Below, piece by piece: positions 1 through 9,361 of a DNA stretch of 23,957 bases. The notes beneath the pieces are model-generated. The model saw nothing but the letters and a program-made list of their open reading frames with translations, did no database searches and was not told where the DNA came from. Made by a program: the position numbers and the translations under genes. The number at the start of each line of letters is the position of its first letter. Position 1 is the stretch's first letter. Origin of the DNA: Hofstenia miamia (Eukaryota; Xenacoelomorpha; Acoela); assembly GCA_004352715.1 (NCBI GenBank), contig SCFE01000032.1, forward strand, positions 538,446 to 562,402, read 5' to 3'.

Positions 1-19
1 TATATATATTATATATATA
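1..19. repeat. TA microsatellite, left flank
   Basis: An almost pure TA dinucleotide run that starts at the window edge. The transposon at 20-1233 begins directly after it, and its TA target duplication (18-19) cannot be told apart from the microsatellite. Confidence 0.9.
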
Positions 20-45
20 CAGGGTGACAACCAATCCTGGCACAC
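20..45 (+). repeat. Left terminal inverted repeat of Tc1/mariner element
   Basis: Starts CAGGGTGACAACC and continues to the motif CCTGGCACA. It pairs with the repeat at 1208-1233 with a few mismatches in the middle. This is the usual transposase binding end for the family. Confidence 0.85.
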
Positions 46-157
46 AATATATATTTTAAAAAAATAACGCTTCCCTCCAATGTAATGAGCGTTAATTGGC
101 TGTAGTTACTGCTGATAATTGCTACTGTTAAAGTTATTACTGTTGATTGGTTGTTGA

Positions 158-1114
158 GTGTCAAGTGCATTATTACTGTTCAGTTTTAGAATAGAAGGTC
201 AGAGTGCCGCTGTTGTTGCTTTGCGCCAATTGCAACGTGGAATTGTTCCCTCTGCCATCCACCAATTCACCGGTATCCCTCGGAGAACAATCTATAACAC
301 CCTCAGCGGGTTTCAAGAGATAGGTACCACTTCTGAAGGCCCTCGATCTGGCAGAACAAGGTTCGTGATGATCCGCAAACTGAAGGGGGCAATTCGGCAA
401 CGCATCAGGCCAAAACCAGGGAGTTCAGCAAGGAACTTGTACAAACGATTGGAGTGAATCGTAAAAGTGTGCGCAAAGTGTTGAGAGAGGATCTCCACTT
501 GAGTCCCTTTAAGCTGCACGACTGCAACGGATCAAGCTGCTGCAACAGCGCTTCTCCACGGACAACAATAATCAGATTCATTCTTTTTTCTGATGAGAAG
601 ATATTCACTGTGTAGCGCCAATTCAACAAACAAAACAAACGCATATGGTCTCCAACTACTTAAATGTCGTTGATTCAGCTCAAGGCAAGACTCCATTGGT
701 TTTCCTCACTTCTGGCGCCAAAACGAATAGTGCTTGCTACCAAAAGGAGGTCTTGGAGAAGGTTATGCCATCCTGGAGTAAGACATTTCAATGGCAACAC
801 TTGGACTTTCCAACAAGATTCAGCGCCAGCCCATCGAGCCAAGTGTGTCCAGAAGTGATGCAGAACATGATTTCCTGCGTTCATTTCTTCGACAGAATGG
901 CCTCCCTATTCCCCTGACCTAATTCCCCTCTGTGTGAAGCATCTTGAAGGCCAAGGCCTGTTGCAAAGTTCATCCATATATTACGTCTTTGAAGGCCTTC
1001 CTTAAGAAAGTGTGGGGCGGTATCACCGAAGAAGATTCTCGTGGAATCGCGGATGCATTTCCGAAGAGACTGCGGTCCTGCATTAAGGCTAAAGGTCGTT
1101 ATTTTGAAAACTGA
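158..1114 (+). pseudogene. Tc1/mariner transposase pseudogene (DD37D-like spacing)
   Basis: Transposases of this family cut and paste the element at TA sites using an acidic catalytic triad. An N-terminal helix-turn-helix region is readable around residues 22-55 of the first open stretch (IVPSAIHQFTGIPRRTIYN), followed by an Arg/Gly/Pro-rich GRTR segment. Downstream, in other frames, are FSDEKIFTV (first Asp, 592-594), QQDSAPAH (second Asp, 817-819) and PPYSPDL (916-918). Counting from the second Asp to where the third acidic residue is expected gives 37 intervening residues, as in the DD37D (maT-like) group, but that codon (931-933) is TGT (Cys). The last 60 or so codons read cleanly and end at TGA 1112-1114. 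There are several in-frame stops and at least two frame changes, so the gene is dead. Family is clear; clade is tentative. Confidence 0.85.
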
Positions 1115-1207
1115 ACATTATTTCGTGAATGTTATATGCGTGTGAATATATTCTCGAAATCATATCAATATTCTGTGTTTGCTTTGAGTGGGGTGTCGGG
1201 AAACGTT

Positions 1208-1227
1208 TGTGCCAGGACATTGTTGTC

Positions 1228-1233
<6 letters not shown>
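1208..1233 (-). repeat. Right terminal inverted repeat of Tc1/mariner element
   Basis: Reads TGTGCCAGGAC and then GTTGTCACCCT on the plus strand, the inverse of the left repeat. The outermost base differs from the left end. Confidence 0.85.

Positions 1234-1266
<33 letters not shown>
1232..1266. repeat. TA microsatellite, right flank
   Basis: About 17 TA units follow the right end of the transposon without a break, mirroring the TA run on its left. Confidence 0.9.
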
Positions 1267-1268
<2 letters not shown>

Positions 1269-4154
1269 ATGAATTGAACACTCTAGTTTCTTCAAAAGAA
1301 GTTTGCATAAATTATGTAGACTTTCAGTCAAATGAAACATTTGGTGTGAATTAAATGCTTTTAAATTAGAAAAATCGATACTGACATTGATTAGCAGTCA
1401 TGAATAAGGAACATTACTAAAATATTTGCTTTTGTATATTACGGAGAGGTTTTGCTCAATGCTAGTTTTCAGTCAATCAGGTATATCAATTTTATCAGCA
1501 TAACTACTAGAATCTGTATTTATCGTTCTACAATATATATTTAAGTTTTTATACAGCCAAGTCTCACTAATCCAGCACCGTTTGTGAAGGTTGTATTTAA
1601 TTCAGATTACAAAGCTGACAGATTAGTGAATTCATTTAATTAATACTTAGTATTGATATAATTCATTAATTTTAAAGACGTCGGACGATGTACCTCTAAT
1701 TGATTATTTGATATCAACAGTTATTCAATTGTACATAGAAATTGACTATCATAATTCAGGTACCAATCCATGTCGTGAACTGACCTGTGAGTACATTAAT
1801 TGCCACAAAATAGTTTGAAACTTACATTTATTTACTAGCAAAACAAATACACTTCAGCATGATCAAAGCACAAAAATCATCTTTAGTCGTCAATAAATAT
1901 TACCTGCCAACTGAAACAATTCAGTTTTACAATTATAAAAAATTTATTATTTATTTCTTGTATTTCTTTCGAATTTGTATAAATATTGCATTGCATGACG
2001 TAATTTTTAAAGTATTTTTTAGCTGTAATTTTTTTCTGTATTTGCTATTCGTTTATTTGATGCTGACATATTTTTCAATTATTCATTTAAGTTTATGAAC
2101 TAACCATATTTTCCTATAGTCCAAAAAATTTGCAAACGCTTTGATATTATGTTTTGATTTTGATGAGTTTGTGTATTTGCAAATAGTATGGCTCTGTTTG
2201 CTCGAACTTGTTTACATTGATTTCATTGTCTTTAAGAGAAATATGTTAGAGAACTATGTCTCATTAAAATACTTGAATCCTTTGCACAAACAATGCTTCA
2301 AGTTTCCTTTTAACGTTTCATTACTTTCAGCTTCACGAAATTCCCACGTGTTGTTTTAATTTTTAATTTCTTTTCTCTCACTAATGCATTCTAATAAGTT
2401 GATTATAATTATTTTAAGAAGTAAAACTTTTCTAAGAGTATCTAAAAATATTGTTACTGAAAATTTAATAAATGTTCTACGTAAATAGATTTTCACTAGT
2501 GGTTTACAAGAATTTCTGTGAGCTCCATTCGTTCCCACCATCGAAAGTCATTAAGATGCCTTGCATTTTGACGTATGCTAACGTTTTCAAATTTGGGATT
2601 TCTTTGAGAAATGTGATCTTTCGATTTCTTGTTATGTTGCTTGATGGTCTTAGTAGTTTCTTGTAAAATTACTTTCTTATTTTGTTTGACCGGCACATCT
2701 TCGGACGGCTAATTTTCTAAAAGAACTCTACTTGTACCCTCTCATTTCTCTTAATTAAGTGCATATCTCCAATTCATAATTTTCTAAATATATAGATTAT
2801 AGTCAGAGCCGGATTTAGATTATTGCTTAAGTAATTGATGCTCCGTTTCTAATCTACATTCGATGCCTCTTTTTCTTAATTTTTCTTTAAAAATTATTAA
2901 TGAACAGAGTAGTACCTACAATGTATTATTAACGTATGACGCTTGATCATTGATCATCAATACTAAAAACCAAATTTCCATCAAAACCTTCCTTTTCTCA
3001 TTTTAGAAGTGAAATTTTTTTACAGTATTTTACTGAAATCAATTGTTTATAAAATATGATTCTCAATAGTCATCAATAGCCTTGAAAGGATGTTTTTCCT
3101 CACGTACATTTGATCTTAGAAAATATTTTATTAAGTTCAGATTTGTGTGAGAGATTTATTCCCGTATGTGAAATACATACAAAGAACAATCTCCATATTC
3201 GGAAATTTTGTATTGAACTTTTGTGTTTAATAATTTATTTATGCAACTCACTAGCCCTAGTTCATATTTGTATTAAAAAAGAATATTGGTGAAAAAAAAT
3301 TGTTTGAGATCTTCATTAAATTCTATTTCTATATAATAACAATAAGTGTCTTGAAATCTATCTGTGGCATTTGAATGTCGTCATGACTCATTTTATAAAT
3401 TTTGAGAAACGCATACATTAGCAAGTATGCTTTTTATGCTGCTATGCCACTGTGAGGAGTTGAAGAGAGTTTGCCAATAACTGTAAAAATATTCCGACAT
3501 TAATTTGTTAGCTATCTAAATGTATTAAATCAGTTGTGTCTTTGATTTATTTGTTTCTTTCACATGGAAATTCTTCTTTCGTTATCATTAATTGATCAAA
3601 TATGTGAATGAGAAATACGAGTGATGGTTTAATTGCTATTTTATTTCAATCACAAAGCTATTTTGCTTGTTCCGCATTCCATGGTTTAAATGTAGTTGAT
3701 TCTGCTATTTTCCCTGGACTAAAGCCCTATTATTTCAGAGTTGTTATTCCTGTATTTTGTACTTACAAATCCATAGAATGTTTTGTTCAAACGATTGAGA
3801 AAGTCCAGTTTTTTGTTTCCTTGTGACTTTAATTGTCTAACAGTCGAATCTGGATAACTTGACTCTCAAATATACATGTATTAGTGTTGTGCATATATAA
3901 ATATATGTTTTTAAACACTTCTCATTTTAAGTTTCTTTCAACAAGTCTGCATAAATTATAGTTTAAGTGCTAGACACTTATTGAGTTGCAGTTACCTGCA
4001 GTGACAACTTGAAATTTTTCGATTTTAGAAGTGTCAATGCACTTTTTGTACTTGTGTAGGTTATTTTCAAATTACCCCTAAAAATGAATTGCAATGAAAA
4101 CTAATTCTCAATGGAACTTTTGAAATCTTAAAATGTCATCAGACAATGTTCAAC
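1267..4154. other. AT-rich DNA without a supportable gene
   Basis: Short open stretches here have no recognisable motif and the low-complexity, Phe/Ile/Leu-rich composition expected from AT-rich noise. I see no tRNA, rRNA or splice-supported exon. Two short pieces (about 1558-1625 and 3841-3875) resemble decayed ends of pogo/Tigger-type DNA transposons (TCTCACTAATCCAGCACC; CAGTCGAATCTGGATAAC), and 2805-2870 contains GAGCCGGATTTAG, a phrase that recurs at repeat ends in many invertebrate genomes. None is firm enough for its own call. Confidence 0.6.
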
Positions 4155-4511
4155 ACCATGATCTATCTTTGCAGATAAATTTTGCGCGGATTAGGTGACT
4201 AGACGCAACAGCAAATCCGTAGAGTTAATTTCTAAGTAAAGCATTACTTAAAACAATGCACATTTTTGTGAGTTTGGTGCACTAAGCACAGCCAAGCCGG
4301 CCTTCCCCAGTTTCTAATGGAGTCATCTCTCTGCTCACTCCTACCCGGAGTAAGCCGATCTCTTCAATGGTTACTTTGTCTCTAATTTCTTTGATCCGGT
4401 CTTTCTGTTCTGGTCCACCTGCTGCCGTCACCGTTGATTTGTATTTAACGCCAATGATGTTTCTCTCATGCTTAAGTCTTGCAAGTTATCTGGTAAATGC
4501 TATCCTCATGG
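4155..4511. repeat. 357 bp direct duplication, copy 1
   Basis: Read by eye, this segment matches 23138-23494 base for base (constant offset 18,983). It is less AT-rich than its surroundings. Copy 1 ends immediately before a single N at 4512, after which retroelement A begins; copy 2 starts directly after a 1000-N gap. The match ends exactly at the N. This fits two contig ends or haplotypes that overlap but were not merged, with the retroelement block placed between them; a real segmental duplication is the alternative. Confidence 0.93.
4282..4509 (-). other. Candidate coding exon or pseudogene, unknown (copy 1)
   Basis: On the minus strand an ATG at 4507-4509 opens a frame that meets one TAA (4486-4488) and then stays open for 67 codons to a TAG at 4282-4284. 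The open part is charged and looks protein-like, with pieces such as GVKYKSTVTAAGGPEQKDR and EEIGLLRVGVSREMTP, unlike the low-complexity noise nearby. The base composition is also less AT-rich. I do not recognise the family. It could be a terminal exon of a host gene entered by splicing downstream of the TAA, a retro-pseudogene, or part of a repeat. The same sequence occurs in copy 2. Confidence 0.3.
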
Positions 4512-4512
4512 N
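4512..4512. other. Single ambiguous base at a sequence junction
   Basis: One N separates the 357 bp duplicated segment from the truncated 3' side of retroelement A. The bases after it belong to a different sequence than the bases that follow copy 2 (23495 onward), so the N marks a join. Confidence 0.85.
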
Positions 4513-6590
4513 TGTGTTTGTTAAACCATTTTCATCAAGTTCTGTGACCTCAACTTAGTGTTTGAAGTTGTGCCCCACATATACTTTTTTGTTTTGTCCA
4601 TCAATATATCAATCTCACTTGGACAAATACCTGTCTTATTGGCAAGTTCTATCACACTTGGTCTCCCCAGTGTATGTTGCTGTGTTAATAGTCTTGTGAA
4701 ATGTTTCTTAAATCTCTGCTGCACCTTTTTCGTTGGCGATAGAGTCAACATCTTGACATTTTGTAACATCCATTGCTTTATGTTCATGGGGATAGGCAAA
4801 ATAGTGATTTCATACTTTTTATGTTTAGCTTTTTGCCTTCTTTCTTTTTTCATTATTGGTAGTACCAGTTTTTCATTACTTGTTAGTGCAATTGCTAATA
4901 TCCATATCACTGTTCTAGCTCTAATGTCAGGTGCATTGATCTCTTCAAACAACCATGTTTTAAAATTTCTTTTTACTTCCATCTCATGTGCTCTCTTGAT
5001 TTCATATAACATGGCTTCTACTGACTTATGATATTTCTTTGTTGGTGACTTTATGTCAATCAATGGCCACTCTTCCTGAATTGGCTTTTCTGCTTTAATT
5101 TCTGACCATACTTGTGCTATCTTTTGTAAGTGTTTGGGTGTTTGGTTCAAACTGCACTTCAGAAATATGTTTCCTGTTTCTTTTAAGTTTTTATCAATTC
5201 CTAATATCTCCATTGTCCTCATTTGATAATACATATCAATTGTGATTTTCAGTTCAACCATTATCCTTTGTGCTGGTGCCATTTCATTAATCTGTAGGTC
5301 CATTTTGATAAGATCAGATATTCTTAGTTTACCACTGTTCAGCATGAATAGGTTTTCTAATTTTATCTCCATTTCTTTGGTAAAATTCAGAATATCCTCC
5401 TGTTTTTGAGAGACCACAATTATTATTTTTGTTTTATGCTTTTTGGCTATTTTCAATGTTTCTTCTATATTTGTCTGCAATTTCTTTGATCTGATTTCAC
5501 TGTTCTTCACAAAGTATATCACTGTCAAATGCTTTTTGTCCAAATTCACCTGTTCACATTCTCTTACAATCTTCTCTCTGTTCTTGGTGAGTTTTTGTAC
5601 ATCCTTCAAGGTGAATTGTTCATCAAATGTTACTTGCACCATGCTCTTGAAGTATGGCCTTTTAAATTCTTCTTTCATCTCCATTGTATTCATGATTATC
5701 ATGTTGCATGTGGGTTGATTCTTCTTATCAATCACTATAGGAATTGTGTAACTCTCATTTTCTTTTGTGGACGTGCTTCCTCTAATTAACTGTTTTGTCT
5801 CTGGCAACAAGTTATCACATGAATTGTATCTCATTTTCCTGTTCACAATGAAAGATGGGTGGATTCTCTCTCTGCCTATTTTGGTCATTCAAATTTCTCT
5901 TTCCTCTGACCATGACAATTTTGTTGTTGTTGATGTTTGTTTGTAAGAGAATATCCCTGAGCTTTCTGTTGTCATAGGGAGCAAACTTGTCAAAGGACGC
6001 TCTGATATATCCATGTCTGAGTCATCACTTATTGCCTGAGTTTCCCAATCTTTCATGGTGATCAATGCTGTTTCCTCTCTGCCCTTTAATTGGGATCAAG
6101 TACTACTAGATGTTGAAGGGGAGAGTGCATAATTTTGTGTCTCCATCCTCATGCCCTTTAATTGCTGATCAGTGTCATGATGATGGCCCTCATTTACCTG
6201 CCTGCACTTTAATTGACATTTGGTTGAGGGTGATCTTTCTGTTGCTATCTCCATCCTCATACCTTTTAATTGGTAATCAGATTGAGGAGACTTTCTTCTT
6301 ATTCTTTGTCTTTTGTTAGTCGGCATTAAATACTCCATCCTCATACCTGTTAATTGGTAATAAGATTGCAGAGCTTGTCTTCTCACTTGTCTTCTCATAT
6401 TACTATGTGGTGAATGCTCCATTGTCATTCCCTTTAATTGAAAATCAGATTGTGGAGACCTAGTTTTCATAGTGGAACTTGTTGATGTGTCCTCCATCCT
6501 CATGCCCTTTAATTGATGATTGGATTGCAGAGTCTTCCTCCTTCTTACCCTCCTGGCTTTCATCAGTGATCTTGGCATTGTTCTCTTCAT
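4513..6590 (-). pseudogene. Accessory ORF downstream of integrase, unknown function, truncated
   Basis: This frame occupies the place where errantiviruses carry env, but I see no signal peptide, transmembrane segment or glycoprotein-like Cys pattern. It is Lys/Glu-rich and looks soluble. One frame runs from about 6590 to 4521 and is broken by only two stops, both TGA (6096-6098 and 5889-5891); the longest open part is 455 codons (5888-4521). The N-terminal quarter carries repeated QLKGMRME motifs. A beta-alpha-beta-like stretch follows (HLTVIYFVKN, then TKIIIVVSQ), and then a segment with ELANKTGICPSEIDIL. That last segment, with the 120 or so residues before it, aligns with element B at 14240-14700, showing a conserved protein family. 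It is cut at the 4512 junction. I do not recognise a known domain. Confidence 0.8.
6075..6514 (-). repeat. Seven-copy coding repeat with core QLKGMRME
   Basis: A 24 bp core recurs at 6491-6514, 6417-6440, 6333-6356, 6249-6272, 6201-6215 (partial), 6141-6164 and 6075-6092 (partial). On the element strand it reads CAATTAAAGGGCATGAGGAT with small changes. Spacings between successive cores are 74, 84, 84, 57, 51 and 72 bases from the integrase side; all but the first are multiples of three, so the repeat grew while being translated. The spacers diverge but tend to be basic and Ser/Pro-rich before a QSDY-like lead-in. The core is purine-rich and resembles a polypurine tract, so a nucleic-acid role is also possible. 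Confidence 0.85.
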
Positions 6591-7870
6591 TTTTCCTAAA
6601 TTCAGTTACTAAATTAATATCCCATATCTTGGGGTTATATCTCATTTTATTTTTTACTGCCCTCTCAGGCATCACTCTTCTTTCAACTTCTGGTTCACCT
6701 CTTTCAGGTCTATATTCCTCTTGGAACTCTTCTTCATGTACACTGTTTAAGTAATCCATTTCAGCATATATGCCATCATCAACTTGTATAATTTTAAATT
6801 CTGCATGTTTATCAAGCATTACCTGCCCTATATTTACCATTGCTTGTTTTAAATTTTGAAAATGTAATACTCTTCTGTCACTAAGTTTGTAATTATTATT
6901 GGGTAGTGTTTGTATAATCATAAATGGCCCTGACCACTGTGTTTTTAGTTTCCTAACTTGGTTCACGTCTTGTGTTCTCATTAAAGTGTACGTGTAAACC
7001 TTATCCCCTACCCTGTGTGGTTTGCCATATATCTTTTTGTTGAAATTTTTTTCTTGTATTATTGTCCAGTTATTTGATCTTTAATCTTCCTTATATATTT
7101 GTTATCTGGTTTTTCATAGTATGTATGGTATTGCATTGATATTGGTGTTGCTTCTTCTCTACTGCACATGGCTTTATATGGGGTTGAATGCACCAAAGTA
7201 TTATAGAAGTATTCCACCATTTCTTTTACTTCTCTCCAGTCTCTACCTCAAAATCTTGATGTTAATACTCTTATTAATTTAATCATAGTCTGATTCAATC
7301 TTTCAACAGCTTGGTTCACTTGTTGGTGGTATGCTGTTGTTTTTTCATTTAAAATTTTTATCAACTTAGCCATTTCCTAAAATAATTTACTTTCAAACTG
7401 TACTCCTCTATCAGATACTATTGTTTGCATTGGTCCAAACTTCAAAATCCATTCTTTCATAATTTTCTCAGCTACTATCTTTGCTGAATCTAATGAGATC
7501 ATACAAGTGTATTTTGTAAAATTATCCACTAATACTAATATATATATATATTGATACCCCTCATCATCTTGCAACAATTTTTCTAAATCCACAAGCAAAA
7601 TCTCATTAGGTGTAGTTGCAGTTATTTTCTCAAGTGGTGTCATCTGTACTGGGAAATGGCTTTTGTTATTTATTAGACATGTAGTAAACTTATTAATAAT
7701 GTCCTCAACTGTTTTCTTGATGCTTGTTGTTATAAATGAGGCATTAAAAGTTTTTCAGTTTGAATTATTCCAATATGTCCATTTTCATGCACTTTCCTGA
7801 CCAATTCGCTTTTATAATATTCAGGGATCGCTATTCTTAATGTCTTTCCTTCCACATATAGAAATCCATT
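6460..7870 (-). pseudogene. Retroelement A integrase with C-terminal tail (broken)
   Basis: Integrase joins the cDNA ends to host DNA. Visible in order: the His part of the zinc-binding head (HENGH, about 7785) whose Cys pair is damaged (TCLINNK); the catalytic core with LLVDL (Asp 7587-7589), IVSDRGVQFES (second Asp, 59 residues on) and NQAVERLN (Glu 7302-7304). The second Asp and Glu are separated by 35 residues, the canonical D,D-35-E spacing, and all three acidic residues survive. A TAG (7377-7379) lies between them, a TGA follows at RF-stop-GRDW, and the head is frameshifted. Further on are TPYKAM and a GPY/F-type module (QWSGPFMIIQ, NNNYKLS), then an acidic tail that runs in another frame into the repeat region, with a 74-base repeat interval marking that frame change. 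Confidence 0.88.
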
Positions 7871-7875
7871 ACTGT

Positions 7876-8570
7876 TCACTTTCTATTTATATCTTTGAAA
7901 ATAACTGTTAGCGTCTTTTCCCAGTATCCAATTTTTATTACACACTTTTTCTCGTATTTCTCTAAGAATAATATCTGTTTTTCAGTTATATCATTCTCAG
8001 TTATCTCTTCTTTAATCATTATCACAATTATTGTATTACCTTTTTTATCCACATTAATCTCAGGCAATTCTGTATACTCACTATGCAGTAAGAATTGAAA
8101 ATTTTCTTTTCACCATCAAATTTTTCAATGTCTCTTTGATATTCCTGTAACACCGTCCAAAAGTCTGCATTTTTGTGTAATGTCCCTTTTTGGTGCTCTA
8201 TTGTAAATTTCAACTCACTAAGACATTCAATCCATCTTGATACTATTGACGATTTCTCGCCCACAAACTTCTTTAACCATGCTAACCCACTATTATCTGT
8301 CCTTACTTTAAAGGTTTGTCCTATCAAAAAGTACCGAAATTTTTTAATGCTTTCTACTAATGACAACATTTCCAGTTTCATCAATCCATAATTCTCCTCA
8401 CTTTGCTTCAACTTCCAACTAAAAAATTGTATTGCCACTTCTTTACAGTCTTTCATTTTCCCAAGCATGCTCCTATGGCTACATTACTCGCATCACAATC
8501 CAAAATAAATTCCTTATCATAATCTGATGTGTTTAATGATGGCATCTTGCTTAATTCGTTTTTATGTTAC
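7876..8570 (-). pseudogene. Retroelement A RNase H and linker to integrase
   Basis: Ty3/gypsy RNase H removes the RNA template during reverse transcription. The window shows FILDCDASNVAIGACLG near 8490 (first catalytic Asp), FFSWKL, SEENYGLMKLEMLSLVES (the conserved Glu helix), RYFLIGQTFKVRTDNSGL (Asp), and HKNADFW near the end. This order matches the family. The stretch 8067-7876, beginning MPEINVDKK, is the usual acidic linker before the integrase head. The upstream join to RT is frameshifted. It follows RT on the same strand as part of one polyprotein. Confidence 0.85.
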
Positions 8571-8639
8571 CAACTGCTCCTGTTCTTTCCATGTCCATTC
8601 AAAAACTTTATTTTTCTTTAGTAATGCCGTCATTTTGCT

Positions 8640-9361
8640 TGTTTTGTGAGCAACATTTGCTATAAATAATCAGTAGTAGTTTATAAAACCCATTATCCTT
8701 TGTAAATATTTTTTCATTTTGGGACTGCTAATGTTCTGTCATTTGCATTGTTCTTCATTTTTATCTCACCCTTTTGGATTTGTCTTCCCAGAAATACCAG
8801 CTGTTCTTTCAAAATTTTGCATTCCTTCCTGTTGATGCATAACCCCGCATTATACAAAATTTTCAATGTTCTGTCCAATTTGTCCAAATGTTCATCAATC
8901 ATATCACTTGCTATTAGGATATTGTCTATATAAGCACATATTCCTTTTTCAACCTTTTTGTTTTTCTGCTAAAGTACTTTTGTTACATTTCTCTGAAAGG
9001 TGGGCAGGGCTTTACACAATCCAAAAGCCATGTACATCCATTCAAATAAGCCATATGACGTTATAAATGCTGTCTTTTCAATGTCCCTGGGCTCCATCAG
9101 CACCTGCCAGTAAGCCTTACACAAATCTATGCAGGTATAGTATTTATTCTTACTGGCCTCATATATTATATCCTCTATTCTCAGAAGTGGATATGCGTCT
9201 TTCTTTGTGATATCATTTAATTTACGAAAATCTATTCACAACCTGTATTTATTTCCTTGCTTAACAAAAACAGTTGGCGCAGCATATGGACTTTCACTAG
9301 GTCTTATTATCTTATTATCTATGAAATCATTCAGAATTGTGTTATAATTTTCTTTCAAATT
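8640..9361 (-). pseudogene. Retroelement A reverse transcriptase (inactive)
   Basis: Conserved RT blocks can be read in order: IIRPSESPYAAPTVFVKQG, IDFRKLNDITKKDAYPL, CIDLCKAYWQV (first catalytic Asp), GLFEWMYMAFGLC, and AYIDNILIASD at about 8900-8935. The catalytic YxDD box reads YIDN (8921-8932), so its second Asp is lost. Stops include a TGA at 9236-9238 where element C has Cys (RL-stop-IDF versus RLCIDF) and a TAG just before the YIDN block. After KGEIKMKNNA the frame shifts. Similarity to element C is obvious through the whole domain. Confidence 0.92.

Larger units (their letters stand above)
20..1233 (+). mobile_element. Degenerate Tc1/mariner-superfamily transposon
   Basis: The element is about 1.2 kb, the usual size for the superfamily. 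It is bounded by imperfect inverted repeats (CAGGGTGACAACC at the left; GTTGTCACCCT at the right) and flanked by TA on both sides. One transposase gene fills most of it and is broken by stops and frameshifts, so the copy is dead. The last base of the right repeat appears mutated from G to A, so the right boundary is uncertain by one or two bases. It sits within a TA microsatellite. Confidence 0.9.

Noticed and set aside
1859-3826. Small ORFs of 60-80 codons in the AT-rich stretch
   Set aside because: Low-complexity Phe/Ile/Leu/Tyr-rich translations with no motif, no repeated occurrence and no splice context.
3841-3875. pogo/Tigger terminal repeat (CAGTCGAATCTGG)
   Set aside because: It resembles such ends, as does 1558-1625, but no matching inverted partner, target duplication or transposase was found.
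4558-5031. Plus-strand frame that looks like a multi-pass membrane protein
   Set aside because: It is the antisense shadow of the Lys/Glu-rich accessory ORF of element A; antisense of AAA and GAA codons gives Phe/Leu/Ser-rich, falsely hydrophobic translations. The plus-strand frames at 5443-5789 and the minus-strand frames across 13842-15182 are rejected for the same reason.
6075-6514. CRISPR-like array of short repeats with spacers
   Set aside because: The repeats are imperfect, the spacers vary in length in multiples of three and are related to each other, and the context is a eukaryotic retrotransposon. A translated repeat explains it.
4513-6590. Envelope gene
   Set aside because: The position fits, but there is no signal peptide, fusion peptide, cleavage site or transmembrane anchor, and the protein is uniformly charged.
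9236-9238. TGA reassigned as a sense codon in the elements
   Set aside because: TGA replaces Cys, Arg, Gly and Trp at different sites, normal Cys and Trp codons occur beside it, and TAA, TAG and frameshifts are also present; decay is simpler. Only the excess is reported as a finding.
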